In this document: positions 37,601 through 45,741 of the stretch, piece after piece
Position numbering within the stretch: the first letter of the stretch is position 1
Layout of the letters: each line of letters opens with the position of its first letter
Source of the DNA: Nostoc piscinale CENA21
Lineage (GTDB): Bacteria > Cyanobacteriota > Cyanobacteriia > Cyanobacteriales > Nostocaceae
Assembly (NCBI RefSeq): GCF_001298445.1
Contig: NZ_CP012036.1
Coordinates: forward strand, 1,863,263 to 1,927,262
Direction: 5' to 3'
Length of the DNA stretch: 64,000 nt
Program-made: the position numbers and the translations under genes
Notes under the pieces: model-generated
What the model saw: only the letters and a program-made list of their open reading frames with translations
Told to the model about the DNA's origin: nothing
Databases searched by the model: none

Positions 37601-37670
37601 AGCCACTCAAGTCAAAGAATTAATGAAAAAATACTCGACTCGTCGTCCTTCGGCTACCATCCCCCATTAA
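34647..37670 (+). CDS. Membrane transporter-like protein fused to HEAT repeats
   Basis: The 1007-residue protein (ATG at 34647) has a membrane half with about 12 helices (residues about 25-440). It includes YTTVSIGLRWAEDSTVALFL, NDLNTSIVANQIFNIREIKR and a Gly/Ala-rich helix before residue 430. It resembles the ATP/ADP translocase (Npt/TLC) and MFS-like branch. The C-terminal 550 residues are alpha-helical HEAT-like repeats (LLPKLQQDTHPLVATQVKEL and similar units). Fusions of this kind occur in cyanobacteria, chlamydiae and related groups, where the HEAT part may recruit partners. The substrate is unknown. An in-frame TTG 30 bases upstream is less likely. The gene is followed after 45 bases by the U32 peptidase gene on the same strand. 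Confidence 0.75.
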   Translation: MELKNYSLVVNKGVVSRLLQWVNLRPEEGERTLIMFAFYTTVSIGLRWAEDSTVALFLDQYGAGPLPWMYIASAAMGAGLVFVYSWLQKIFPLRWVVVAIAPCMVVPLMFLVLLREGLHVSYLAVILVFILRLWVDALYVVNDLNTSIVANQIFNIREIKRTYPLVSSGLLVADVMSGFSLPWILQFVKLEKVILIACALIVLGSAILAYLSNQYRAAFPDAPQRQVPHEQASRYRRIQAPLRRYTWQLFAFVGLLQVIGLLVDFQYLRELKSNLGDRDLASFLGLFGGIVGLCELGTQWFVSSRLIERIGVFFTAALLPISVGFVVPAAIALLNLFPALHSYGIFWGLVGLKFCDELLRYTFVVSSGPVLYQPIPERLRSHMQALSGGTAEAIATGGAGLLILATLFVCNRFVPPGLQEWVFVGETVLAAATCLRVVWVLRSRYVDLLVLSAERGELSASNVGLRVFKQGVVKALGEKGSTTDKHSCIELLAQIDPHGAAEVLAPLLLKLPPELQRQSLEVMFIGGANPAYAGDVRLLIDQPPEKIDPEVLALALRYVWLAEENPNLSQLEEYLQARHHSLIRATAAALILRQGTPIQKVAATKTLQRMLTHKQERERINGVKALRETIYLQALRIHIPNLLQDESLRVRCAVLEMIAATRLEDYYSALIAALYYKSTRITAMRALAKLENDALDMLLQLATDTYKPEIVRMYAWRTIAQIPTLQATEALWLHLEKSWGATRYQILRSLLKVQKQPETNSRVDRFYQTRVETLIDQELKFLGEIYAAYLDLQKPQTLDNYATSQRAAIVCDLLQKALLELEIDGRERLLLLLKLLYSAEKMQAAAFNLRSNSGVNIARGLEILEHTVTLPVKSLLLNILDKRSHQEKLHYLVEAELVEYEPMQVSERLRRMLSLDNFLSDWCLACCFHLAQISRIRLTSQEILLALRHPTGFVREAAIAYLNAVSHRVLLELLPKLQQDTHPLVATQVKELMKKYSTRRPSATIPH

Positions 37671-37715
37671 CTTAGATAGAATCACTATGGTGATATTTAA
37701 ATCTATCTCAGTCTG

Positions 37716-40317
37716 ATGAAAAGCGATCGCACACACAACCCACAAATTTCTGTTCAACGTCCTGAACTACTTGCGCCAGCAGGTAACTGGGAATGTGCTA
37801 AAGCTGCTGTTGAAAACGGGGCTGATGCGATTTATTTTGGTTTGGATAGATTTAACGCCAGAATGCGGGCGCAAAATTTTACTGAAGCTGATTTACCGCA
37901 ATTGATGAAGTTTTTACACCTGCGGGGTGTAAAAGGCTATGTTACTGTAAATACCCTGATCTTTCCGCAAGAACTAGCCGAAGCACAGCAATATCTCCGC
38001 ACCATTATTGCGGCTGGTGTAGATGCAGTAATTGTGCAAGATGTTGGTATTTGTCGTCTCATTCGTCACCTCTCACCAAATTTTCCTATCCATGCTTCCA
38101 CTCAAATGACTATCACCAGTGCGGCTGGTGTGGATTTTGCCAAATCTCTCGGCTGTCAGTTGGTGGTTTTGGCGCGGGAATGTTCTATTAAAGAAATTCA
38201 AAAAATTCAGCAAGCCACCACTTTACCATTAGAAGTTTTTTGTTCACGGTGCTTTGTGTGTCGCCTATTCTGGTCAGTGTTTGACGAGTGAAGCTTTGGG
38301 TGGACGTTCGGCAAACCGGGGTGAATGCGCTCAAGCTTGTCGGATGCCATACAATTTAATCGTTGATGGTGAAATTGTTGATTTACAAGAACGCAAATAT
38401 TTACTCAGTCCCCAAGATTTGGCGGGGTTAGAAGTATTACCAGATTTGGTCAAGGCTGGGGTAACTAGTCTCAAGATTGAAGGGCGGTTGAAAGCGCCGG
38501 AGTATGTGGCGAATGTCACCCGCGTTTATCGAGAAGCATTAGATAGGGTAATGGCGGAGTTGGAAAGACCTAACCCCCTAACCCCCTTCCCTCGTAGGGA
38601 AGGGGGAATTAAAACTCCCCTCTCCGCTTCGGAGAGGGGTTGGGGGAGAGGTCAAGAACAATACAACTTAGAAATGGCGTTTTCCCGTGGACTATACACT
38701 GGTTGGTTTAACGGAATTAATAATCAAGAATTAGTTCATGCGCGGTTTGGGAAGAAGCGCGGGGTTTATTTGGGTGAAGTTACTCGCATTCGTAACGAAC
38801 AGGTGACGATTAAGTTAGAAGCACCAGTCAAACCAGGAGACGGAATTGTATTTGACTGCGGTCATCCAGAGGCGAAGGAAGAAGGCGGTCGGGTTTACAC
38901 GGTGACACCTAAAGGTCAGGAAGTTGTACTCACTTTTGGCAAAGATAGCCTGAATTTCCGGCGGGTGCATGTGGGTGATCAGGTGTGGAAAACCAGTGAC
39001 CCAGAACTGGATAAACAACTGCGTCAGAGTTTTGCTGGCGATAACCCCCAATTTCAGCGTCCGATATCGTTGGAAATTTATGGCGAAGTTGGGGAATTGT
39101 TGATAGCGATCGCCCGCGATGAACTTGGTAACATCGTACAAGTAGAATCTGCGATCGCACTAGCCCAGGCGCACACTAAACCTTTAGATACCGACCGTTT
39201 GCGAGAACAATTCGGTCGTCTGGGGAATACTCCCTTTTGTTTAGGAACTTTAACTAATCATTTACAGGGTTCTGTAATGGTTCCCGTCAGTGAGTTAAAC
39301 CGGATGCGTCGAGAAATTGTCGCCCAGTTAGAAGAGTTACGCAGTCAACCCAAACGCTGGAAATTACGCTCTGATGTTTCCTTAAAAGATTTACTTCCAT
39401 CTGTTTCTCCTCCATCTTCCACATCTCCTTCACTCATAGTTCTAGTCCGCAACCTCAAGCAACTCCAAGCAGCCTTGAATACTGGTGTGGAAACTCTCTA
39501 CTGTGAATTTGAAGACCCCCGCACCTACCGCCAAGCCGTACAACTAGTACATCAACACAGAACTTCCCCACTCCCCACTCCCCACTCCCCACTCCCTCAG
39601 ATATGGGTTGCACCTCCCCGCATTACCAAACCTGGAGAAAACTGGATTTTACAACAAGTACGGGCGGCAAATGCCGACGGTTATCTGGTGCGGAATTATG
39701 ATCAGTTACAATTCTTTGGTGCAGAGAAATGCGTTGGTGATTTTTCTCTCAATGTTGCCAACCCTTTAACCGCAGATTATTATCAGCAGCATTTTGGTTT
39801 AGAACGACTAACTGCATCCTACGATTTAAATATTAATCAATTAGAAGACTTACTCAGCAGTTGTCCACCGCAATGGTTTGAGGTGACAATTCACCAGCGC
39901 ATACCAATGTTTCACATGGAACATTGTGTTTTTTGTGCCTTTCTTTCTGAAGGTACTGATTATACCAACTGTGGCAGACCTTGTGAGCAACATGAAGTGA
40001 AATTACGCGATCGCGTTGGTAGTGAACACGTCCTCCAAGCCGATGCCGGTTGTCGTAACACTGTATTTAATGGTACAGCCCAAACCGGAGCAGAGTACGT
40101 ACAGCGTCTACTAGAACTGGGTTTATGCCACTTCCGCATTGAGTTTGTCAATGAAACACCAGAACAAGTGACAAAAACTATACAACGTTACCGTCAGCTA
40201 CTCCAAGGCGAAATTTCCGGTTCCCAACTTTGGCGAGAGTTGCAATTACAAAATCAGTTGGGTGTCACTCGCGGCCCCTTGGGGTTATCTACAGTCGGCG
40301 GTGGGAGGAAGTTGTAG
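37716..40317 (+). CDS. U32-family peptidase (RlhA-like, DUF3656), frameshifted at a T6 run
   Basis: The first frame (37716-38291) gives the U32 N-terminus RPELLAPAGNWECAKAAVEN through LVVLARECSIKEIQKI and then loses the frame at a T6 run (38236-38241). With five T it reads LEVFVHGALCVAYSGQCLTS and continues to 40317, an 866-residue protein. The cysteine cluster (CVAYSGQC, GECAQACR) that binds the Fe-S centre is in the second part, as is a C-terminal DUF3656-like domain. E. coli RlhA, a similar protein, takes part in 23S rRNA hydroxylation. Two inserts of repeat DNA lie in the coding sequence (separate entries). The start ATG is AT-rich upstream, 45 bases after the preceding gene. Confidence 0.88.
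38568..38651 (+). repeat. Dispersed C/G-rich repeat inserted in frame in the U32 gene
   Basis: Two hairpins, CCCCCTTCCCT-CGT-AGGGAAGGGGG (38582-38606) and CCCCTCTCCG / CGGAGAGGGG (38617-38639), form a repeat of the same class as 383-452. It is 84 bases, a multiple of three, and is read through as PNPLTPFPRREGGIKTPLSA, a Pro/Gly/Arg-rich linker between two conserved stretches. Confidence 0.8.
39566..39593 (+). repeat. Heptanucleotide repeat CCCCACT x4 inside the U32 gene
   Basis: Four exact CCCCACT units lie in frame and encode a Pro/Ser/Thr/His-rich linker (TSPLPTPHSPLPQ) between conserved parts. This is the STRR1-like heptamer (CCCCART class) known from heterocystous cyanobacteria, here in coding DNA. 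Confidence 0.85.
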
Positions 40318-40361
40318 TAGGAGGCAGAAGGCAGGAGTTCAAAGTCACACTAGTGATGGCT

Positions 40362-40748
40362 TTAGAGTTTTTTTGCTAAAAAATATCGCTGATGACCGGG
40401 GGGAAAATCTTCTAGAACACCAAAGATTTGATAACCGAGACGTTGGTAGAATCCCAAGGCTTGAAAACTAAAGGTATCTAGGTATGCGTGTCCACAACCG
40501 CGTTGTTTACCTAAGTTCTCAGCCTCTAGCATCATTTTGCTACCATATCCTTGACCGCGCAGTGTTTCGGATACCCAAAGATGCGAAATATACAGCCATT
40601 CCCAATTTGTTTTACCAACTAATCCAGCCACAATAGTACTGTCAGCATCTCGCACCCAAATAGCCAAAGGCTCATGTACATCTGGCTGTGTCTGACTGTT
40701 GTTATATTCCACCAGATGGTTGATGACAGTACGAATATTTTTTTGCAT
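40362..40748 (-). CDS. GNAT-family N-acetyltransferase
   Basis: The 128-residue protein contains the GNAT core: a beta4-like strand LYISHLWVSETLRGQGYGSK with the acetyl-CoA pyrophosphate-binding Q/RxxGxG/A signature (RGQGYGSK, about residues 64-71), and AYLDTFSFQALGFYQRLGYQ with the conserved C-terminal Tyr. The substrate is unknown; the small size and isolated position suggest a house-keeping or detoxification acetyltransferase. It converges with the U32 gene, and a CCTGCCTTCTGCC-type repeat lies in the 44-base gap. Confidence 0.85.
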   Translation of the reverse strand: MQKNIRTVINHLVEYNNSQTQPDVHEPLAIWVRDADSTIVAGLVGKTNWEWLYISHLWVSETLRGQGYGSKMMLEAENLGKQRGCGHAYLDTFSFQALGFYQRLGYQIFGVLEDFPPGHQRYFLAKKL

Positions 40749-40962
40749 CGGGTTGATGATCGATTGTAATTTTTAGATCACTCATCTGAATCATTCGTAC
40801 TAAATGGCGCTAGAATAACACGGAATCGCACTGCCGTAACTTTTGTCTTTCCGTGTAAAGCCTTTGTAAATCCTTCAACTATCTCAAGGTAGAGGTTTTG
40901 TAGCGGATTTGACACTATACCCAAATTAGGTTTGTAGCATCTATAACGCTAGTAAGATTTTT

Positions 40963-43074
40963 ATGAATTCCCGGATTCGCTTTTTAATGTGTCCTCCTGA
41001 CCACTATGATGTAGATTATGTGATTAATCCTTGGATGGAAGGGAATATTCACAAATCCTCACGCGATCGCGCTGTTGAACAGTGGCAGGGTTTATATCAA
41101 ATTCTCAAAGAACATGCCATTGTAGATTTAGTTACACCGCAAAAAGGCTGGCCTGATTTAGTTTTTACAGCTAATGCTGGTTTAGTTCTGGGGGAAAACG
41201 TCGTTCTCAGCCGCTTCTTACACAAAGAACGCCAGGGAGAAGAACCATATTTCAAACAATGGTTTGAAGAAAATGGTTATACAGTATATGAACTACCAAA
41301 AGATTTACCATTTGAAGGCGCGGGTGATGCACTTCTAGATAGAGAAGGACGCTGGTTATGGGCGGGATATGGTTTCCGTTCTGAATTAGATTCGCACCCA
41401 TATCTGGCTAAGTGGCTGGATATTGAAGTGTTATCTCTGCGTTTAATTGATGAAAGGTTCTATCACTTAGATACTTGCTTTTGTCCGTTAGCGAACGGCT
41501 ATTTACTGTATTATCCCGGCGCGTTTGATTCTTACTCCAACCGCTTAATTGAAATGCGCGTCGCCGCAGAAAAGCGCATAGCCCTTGCTGAAGCCGATGC
41601 TGTCAACTTCGCTTGCAATGCGGTGAATGTTGAGAGTATCGTGATTATGAACAAAGCCAGCGATGCTTTAAAATCTCGGTTGGCTGAAGTTGGTTTTCAA
41701 GTTCTAGAAACACCCCTCACCGAATTTCTCAAAGCTGGTGGTGCAGCTAAATGTCTCACTTTACGGGTAACAGAACCAGTCCGCGACGAAGTTCATGCCA
41801 ATGTTTCTGTCGAAAGTCGGATTATTCGTTTAGAAGGACATTTGTTAGATTCTGGTTTAATTAACCGCGCCCTAGATTTAATTGTAGATACAGGTGGAAG
41901 TTTCCAAGTATTGAATTTCAATTTGGGAGAACAGCGCCAAAGTACATCGGCGGCTGAGGTGAAGGTATCTGCACCATCTCACGAGGTGATGGAAGAAATC
42001 ATCTCGTTGTTAATTGATTTGGGTGCGGTAGACTTGCCCCAAGATGAACGGGATGCCAAACTGGAACCTGTGACTTTGGCTGGTGTCGCCCCTGATGATT
42101 TCTACGTCAGCACAATTTATCCCACAGAGGTGCGGATTAATGGGCAATGGGTGAAGGTAGAAAATCAACGGATGGACGGTGCGATCGCCATTACTCAAAC
42201 AGCCAATGGTATCCTAGCAAGATGTAAAATTCTGCGGGATTTGGAAGTTGGGGAACAAGTAGTTGTTGATGTACTTGGTATCCGCACCATCCGCAAAACC
42301 GAATCACGGGAACAACGCAACGCCCAAGAATTCAGCTTTATGTCGGCGGGTGTTTCCAGCGAACGCCGCGTTGAGTTAGTGGTGGAACAAGTCGCTTGGG
42401 AATTACGTAAAATCCGTGATGCTGGTGGTAAAGTAGTTGTCACGGCTGGGCCTGTGGTGATTCACACTGGCGGCGGTGAACATCTTTCCCGCTTGATTCG
42501 AGAAGGTTATGTACAAGCTTTACTGGGCGGAAATGCGATCGCAGTCCACGACATCGAGCAGAATATCATGGGGACATCTCTCGGTGTAGACATGAAGCGG
42601 GGTGTCGCAGTCCGGGGTGGACATCGCCATCACCTGAAGGTAATTAATAGCGTTCGTCGTCATGGCAGCATTGCCAAGGCTGTAGAGGCGGGGGCAATTA
42701 ATAGCGGCGTGATGTATGAATGCGTCCGCAATAACGTACCGTTTGTCTTGGCTGGTTCCATTCGGGATGACGGGCCTTTGCCTGATACCCAAATGGATTT
42801 GATTAAAGCGCAGGAAGAGTATGCCAAACATCTTGAAGGTGCAGAGATGATTTTAATGTTGTCATCGATGTTGCACTCCATTGGCGTGGGGAATATGACC
42901 CCATCTGGTGTAAAAATGGTTTGTGTGGATATTAACCCGGCTGTGGTGACTAAATTGAGCGATCGCGGTTCGATTGAATCAGTTGGTGTAGTTACAGATG
43001 TGGGATTATTCCTCAGTTTGTTGATTCAGCAGCTTGATAAGTTGACAAGTCCTTATCGTGCGGTGGTAGGTTAA
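40963..43074 (+). CDS. agrE: Bifunctional arginine-guanidine-removing enzyme / ornithine cyclodeaminase AgrE
   Basis: The 703-residue length equals that of Anabaena AgrE. Residues 1 to about 275 are the arginine dihydrolase/guanidinohydrolase domain, beginning RIRFLMCPPDHYDVDYVINP, with HLDTCFCPLANGYLLYYP. The catalytic Cys is in GGAAKCLTL and sits at residue 264, as in Synechocystis ArgZ. The middle (about 280-400) is the LOR/SDH-type linker, and the C-terminal part (about 410-703) carries ornithine cyclodeaminase-type nucleotide binding (VVVTAGPVVIHTGGGEHLSR). In heterocystous cyanobacteria the enzyme converts arginine to ornithine and then to proline, taking part in cyanophycin nitrogen use. 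No partner (putA, cyanophycinase) lies next to it. Confidence 0.93.
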   Translation: MNSRIRFLMCPPDHYDVDYVINPWMEGNIHKSSRDRAVEQWQGLYQILKEHAIVDLVTPQKGWPDLVFTANAGLVLGENVVLSRFLHKERQGEEPYFKQWFEENGYTVYELPKDLPFEGAGDALLDREGRWLWAGYGFRSELDSHPYLAKWLDIEVLSLRLIDERFYHLDTCFCPLANGYLLYYPGAFDSYSNRLIEMRVAAEKRIALAEADAVNFACNAVNVESIVIMNKASDALKSRLAEVGFQVLETPLTEFLKAGGAAKCLTLRVTEPVRDEVHANVSVESRIIRLEGHLLDSGLINRALDLIVDTGGSFQVLNFNLGEQRQSTSAAEVKVSAPSHEVMEEIISLLIDLGAVDLPQDERDAKLEPVTLAGVAPDDFYVSTIYPTEVRINGQWVKVENQRMDGAIAITQTANGILARCKILRDLEVGEQVVVDVLGIRTIRKTESREQRNAQEFSFMSAGVSSERRVELVVEQVAWELRKIRDAGGKVVVTAGPVVIHTGGGEHLSRLIREGYVQALLGGNAIAVHDIEQNIMGTSLGVDMKRGVAVRGGHRHHLKVINSVRRHGSIAKAVEAGAINSGVMYECVRNNVPFVLAGSIRDDGPLPDTQMDLIKAQEEYAKHLEGAEMILMLSSMLHSIGVGNMTPSGVKMVCVDINPAVVTKLSDRGSIESVGVVTDVGLFLSLLIQQLDKLTSPYRAVVG

Positions 43075-43109
43075 AAGAATAGTTTCTCGCAAAGACGCAA
43101 AGAAAGGAA

Positions 43110-43622
43110 ATGGCAAGAGTAGCTTTCACAAGAGAGTTGCAAGTTAACTGGGTCAGTTTTATTGCTGATTTTCTCTTGGCGGGGATGGTTTTTGGCCCGC
43201 CAGTCGCTCCTTTCTTAGCTGCGTCTGGAGTATGGTTACTTGGGGGTATTGCGAACATCATCTATTTCATGGGAAATCATGTATGTCCGCAACCAGAAAT
43301 GGGCTTAGATTTAGCACCCCCATTTATCATGGCTGTGTGTATGCGCTGTTATGGTACGGTTACAGGTTTGTTAGTTACCCGCCTGCTGTATGCGGTGACT
43401 GGCGGTAAAGGCTTTTATTGGTTAAGTCAATATGGTTGGAATGGTGCTGCGTTCGCCAGTGTGTTGATGATGGCTTATCCGTTAGAATTAGCAGCACAAG
43501 TTTTTGGCTTATGGGATTTTAATAATTATCTGGTTACGCCTTTTGGGTTAATTACTGGCTTGGCTTGGGGGTTGTTTACAATGCCAATTTTGCATGGTGG
43601 GCAGCGTGATAAGGTTTGTTGA
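43110..43622 (+). CDS. DUF2085 family membrane protein
   Basis: The 170-residue protein has four membrane helices and the family's Cys motifs, NHVCPQPEMG (about 53) and MAVCMRCYGTVTGLL (about 74), which are thought to bind metal or take part in redox chemistry. A ribosome binding site (AAAGGAAA) lies just before the ATG, 35 bases after agrE, so co-transcription is likely. The function is unknown and I infer none from agrE. Confidence 0.82.
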   Translation: MARVAFTRELQVNWVSFIADFLLAGMVFGPPVAPFLAASGVWLLGGIANIIYFMGNHVCPQPEMGLDLAPPFIMAVCMRCYGTVTGLLVTRLLYAVTGGKGFYWLSQYGWNGAAFASVLMMAYPLELAAQVFGLWDFNNYLVTPFGLITGLAWGLFTMPILHGGQRDKVC

Positions 43623-43640
43623 ATTAAATATGAGTCTTCT

Positions 43641-44051
43641 ATGGCAAAGGATAGATTTCATCATGTTGTCAGAAACGCTTTAGAAAAAGATGGCTGGAAG
43701 GTTACGGCTGATCCTTATGAAATTAATGTGGATGATGTCGATTTTGAAATTGATTTAGCAGCAGAGGAATTGTTAGCGGCAGAGCAAGAAGGCAGAAAAA
43801 TAGCGGTGGAAATTAAAAGTTTTATTAGTCCATCGAATGTTTCAGAGTTCCATACTTCCTTGGGACAATTTTTAAACTATCGAGATGCGTTAGATAAAAT
43901 TGAACCAGAACGCCAACTTTATTTAGCGGTTCGCGTCCCGATTTATGAAAGTTTCTTCCAAAGAAAATTTATTGCCTCGGCAGTTACTAAATATCAATTG
44001 CGATTGATGATTTACGATGTAAAAGAAGAGGTGATTCGTCAATGGCTATAG
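43641..44051 (+). CDS. xisH: XisH family protein (fdxN element excision controlling factor type)
   Basis: The 136-residue protein begins MAKDRFHHVVRNALEKDGWK, the hallmark of XisH, with the endonuclease-like core DDVDFEIDLAAEELLAAEQE, then KIAVEIKSFISPSNVSEFH (E-x-K motif of the restriction-endonuclease fold), LGQFLNYRDAL and a helix ending in VIRQWL. XisH and XisI were named from excision of the Anabaena nifD/fdxN elements, but most family members, like this one, lie far from any element. It overlaps xisI by 10 bases, which suggests translational coupling. No site-specific recombinase is near, so an ancient toxin-antitoxin-like or DNA-repair role is open. Confidence 0.92.
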   Translation: MAKDRFHHVVRNALEKDGWKVTADPYEINVDDVDFEIDLAAEELLAAEQEGRKIAVEIKSFISPSNVSEFHTSLGQFLNYRDALDKIEPERQLYLAVRVPIYESFFQRKFIASAVTKYQLRLMIYDVKEEVIRQWL

Positions 44052-44380
44052 AAAAATATAGGCAGTATATTCGACATCTTCTTACAGAACGGCAACAACG
44101 AGCCTCAATTAAACGCAATGTCGAAGAGTATGAAGTACAGACAATCTTTGACGAACAGCAAGACCATTATCAATTACTTTATGTTGGTTGGCGAGGCAAT
44201 AAACGCTATTTTGGCTGCATTTTACATCTTGATATTAAAGATGGGAAAATTTGGATTCAACATGATGGTACTGAAGAAGGAATTGCAAATAGATTGGTGG
44301 AAATGGGAGTTCCTAAACAAGATATTATTTTGGCATTTCATGAACCATATATACGTCAATTCACTGGGTTTGGCAGTTAG
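44042..44380 (+). CDS. xisI: XisI family protein
   Basis: The 112-residue protein has the XisI blocks YRQYIRHLLTER, VQTIFDEQQDHYQLLYVGW, GCILHLDIKDGKIWIQHDGT, IANRLVEMGVPKQDIILAF and HEPYIRQFTGFG. It is the usual partner of XisH and is encoded next to it with an overlap of 10 bases. XisI is thought to bind XisH or restrain its nuclease-like fold, but this is not proven. A fragment resembling a second xisH lies just downstream. Confidence 0.92.
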   Translation: MAIEKYRQYIRHLLTERQQRASIKRNVEEYEVQTIFDEQQDHYQLLYVGWRGNKRYFGCILHLDIKDGKIWIQHDGTEEGIANRLVEMGVPKQDIILAFHEPYIRQFTGFGS

Positions 44381-45095
44381 GAAATACTCTAGATTTGAGC
44401 ATCAACCAAACTTGTAATTTTTGATTGTGGAACAGATAGCAGAACTTTTGAGTTTGTCGGTTTAGCAAGTTCAGCAAGCCATCAATCAGCCAGCATACTG
44501 CTGATTCATAAAAGTTCTTCTCAATAAAATTGATGGCTGTAGTAGTTAGCAAATATCAGCGTTAATTGATGATGAGCGAGTAATTGCTTGACTCAAGCGT
44601 TAACTATTAGCATCTACAAAAGTATCTCTAGAGAATAGGTATCACCTTATATCTACAGATGGATGAAGTTCCATTCATATTTAGGTAAAAATTTGTAGAG
44701 AAATGTTGAACGTTAGTAAAAAAACTAATAAACATTACCCAAAATACTTTAGACTTGACTTATGATATGGGAACTTTGCGGAGTTAAAATTCATCCATAA
44801 GGTTAGAGCTAGTTCGTAAACTTCAAGTTCAGTAATTGTCTAGTAAGGGTTTAAATTAAGTAATTTATTCCCTAAAACTCAATGCTAGTAACTATTTGAA
44901 TTTACTTAAGATTCTATTGATGAATTAGCTCTTAAGTCTAAGCAAAAAATATTTTGTGTTCCTCTAATAAAAATAATTGCCAACTATGAGTTTTCCAAAT
45001 CAAATGGATGACTTATAGCTGGTGCATAATTGCTGCAATTATCACAAATGGCAGAGATTTATTCTGTAAACATTTGTTATGAGAATAATAATTCT
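44381..45095. other. AT-rich intergenic region after xisHI
   Basis: About 700 bases have no intact gene. The first 200 bases hold a probable decayed second xisH (separate entry). The remainder is AT-rich without recognised promoters; an IR-free stretch leads to the surface-protein gene. Some in-frame start codons upstream of 45096 are not supported by a ribosome binding site. Confidence 0.4.
44512..44590 (+). pseudogene. Decayed 3' part of a second xisH
   Basis: Read in one frame, KFFSIKLMAVVVSKYQR is followed by a stop and then LMMSE. It aligns with the intact xisH end SFFQRKFIASAVTKYQLRLM, keeping FF, K, V, KYQ and RLM in order, but it contains stops and lacks an N-terminus. The similarity is short, so this is a suggestion. 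Confidence 0.35.
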
Positions 45096-45704
45096 ATGAA
45101 AGTTACAACTGTATATGCAAGTATGGCGATCGCTACATTGATTGCTACAGGTATGATATCTGTTACGCCAGATAATGCCCTAGCTCAAACCAGCGCAACC
45201 CAAACCGAACAAAGCCGTTCACAAGGTTCAAAGTCTTTAGAAATTCAATGGCTTTTAGGATTTATACCTTGGCCAACATGGAATACACATTCTAAGCATC
45301 CCAGAAGCCAGAATGTTATTGATGATGCTACCTATGCAAATAACCCAAGTCATCCGATACAAACAAATATAGGTGGCTCAAATAGACACACATCAAACGG
45401 TACAAACCACTCATCTAACCATAACGTAAATCGCCCACATCATCCAATACAAACAAATACAGGTGGCTCAAACATACACACACCAAACGGTACAAACCAC
45501 TCATCTAACAATGACACAAATCACCCAAATCATCCAATACCAATAAATACAGGTGGCTCCAATATACACACGTCAAACAATACAAACCACCCATCTAATT
45601 ATAAAGAAGTTCCTGTTCCCTTATTAATACCAGGACTAACTGCTTTTGGATTAGGGTTAATCCGCAAACATCGCCAAGAGCAGAAACAAATAAAGATGCA
45701 ATAG
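45096..45704 (+). CDS. Secreted repeat protein with a PEP-CTERM-like tail, probable exosortase substrate
   Basis: The 202-residue protein (ATG at 45096) has a signal peptide (MKVTTVYASMAIATLIATGM, cleavage after DNALA-QT) and an acidic/polar head. Three near-perfect 30-residue repeats (HPIQTNTGGSNIHTPNGTNH type, 45345-45599), rich in Asn, Gly, His, Ser and Thr, follow. The C-terminus is VPVPLLIPGLTAFGLGLIRKH: a short motif, a hydrophobic helix and a basic cluster, the tripartite plan of exosortase-processed proteins. The motif is VPVP rather than VPEP, which is a variant. The exosortase gene follows after 37 bases, so this is probably its dedicated substrate. Repeats of this kind suggest a surface or glycosylated extracellular role. 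Confidence 0.75.
   Translation: MKVTTVYASMAIATLIATGMISVTPDNALAQTSATQTEQSRSQGSKSLEIQWLLGFIPWPTWNTHSKHPRSQNVIDDATYANNPSHPIQTNIGGSNRHTSNGTNHSSNHNVNRPHHPIQTNTGGSNIHTPNGTNHSSNNDTNHPNHPIPINTGGSNIHTSNNTNHPSNYKEVPVPLLIPGLTAFGLGLIRKHRQEQKQIKMQ
45345..45599 (+). repeat. 90-bp coding tandem repeat, three units
   Basis: Three direct repeats of 90 bp encode HPIQTN-GGSN-HT-N-TNHSSN blocks in the surface protein. The third unit is shortened and more diverged. The unit length is a multiple of three, so copy number changes would keep the frame. Confidence 0.85.
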
Positions 45705-45741
45705 ATGAATTGATTACCTATAAAAGTCAATAGTTATCAAG

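Noticed and set aside
42010..42881. Several minus-strand frames under agrE
   Set aside because: They are shadows of the agrE coding sequence, which has family motifs throughout.
43641..44380. xisH/xisI as sign of an excisable element in the window
   Set aside because: No site-specific recombinase, no direct repeat pair and no interrupted nif gene were seen.
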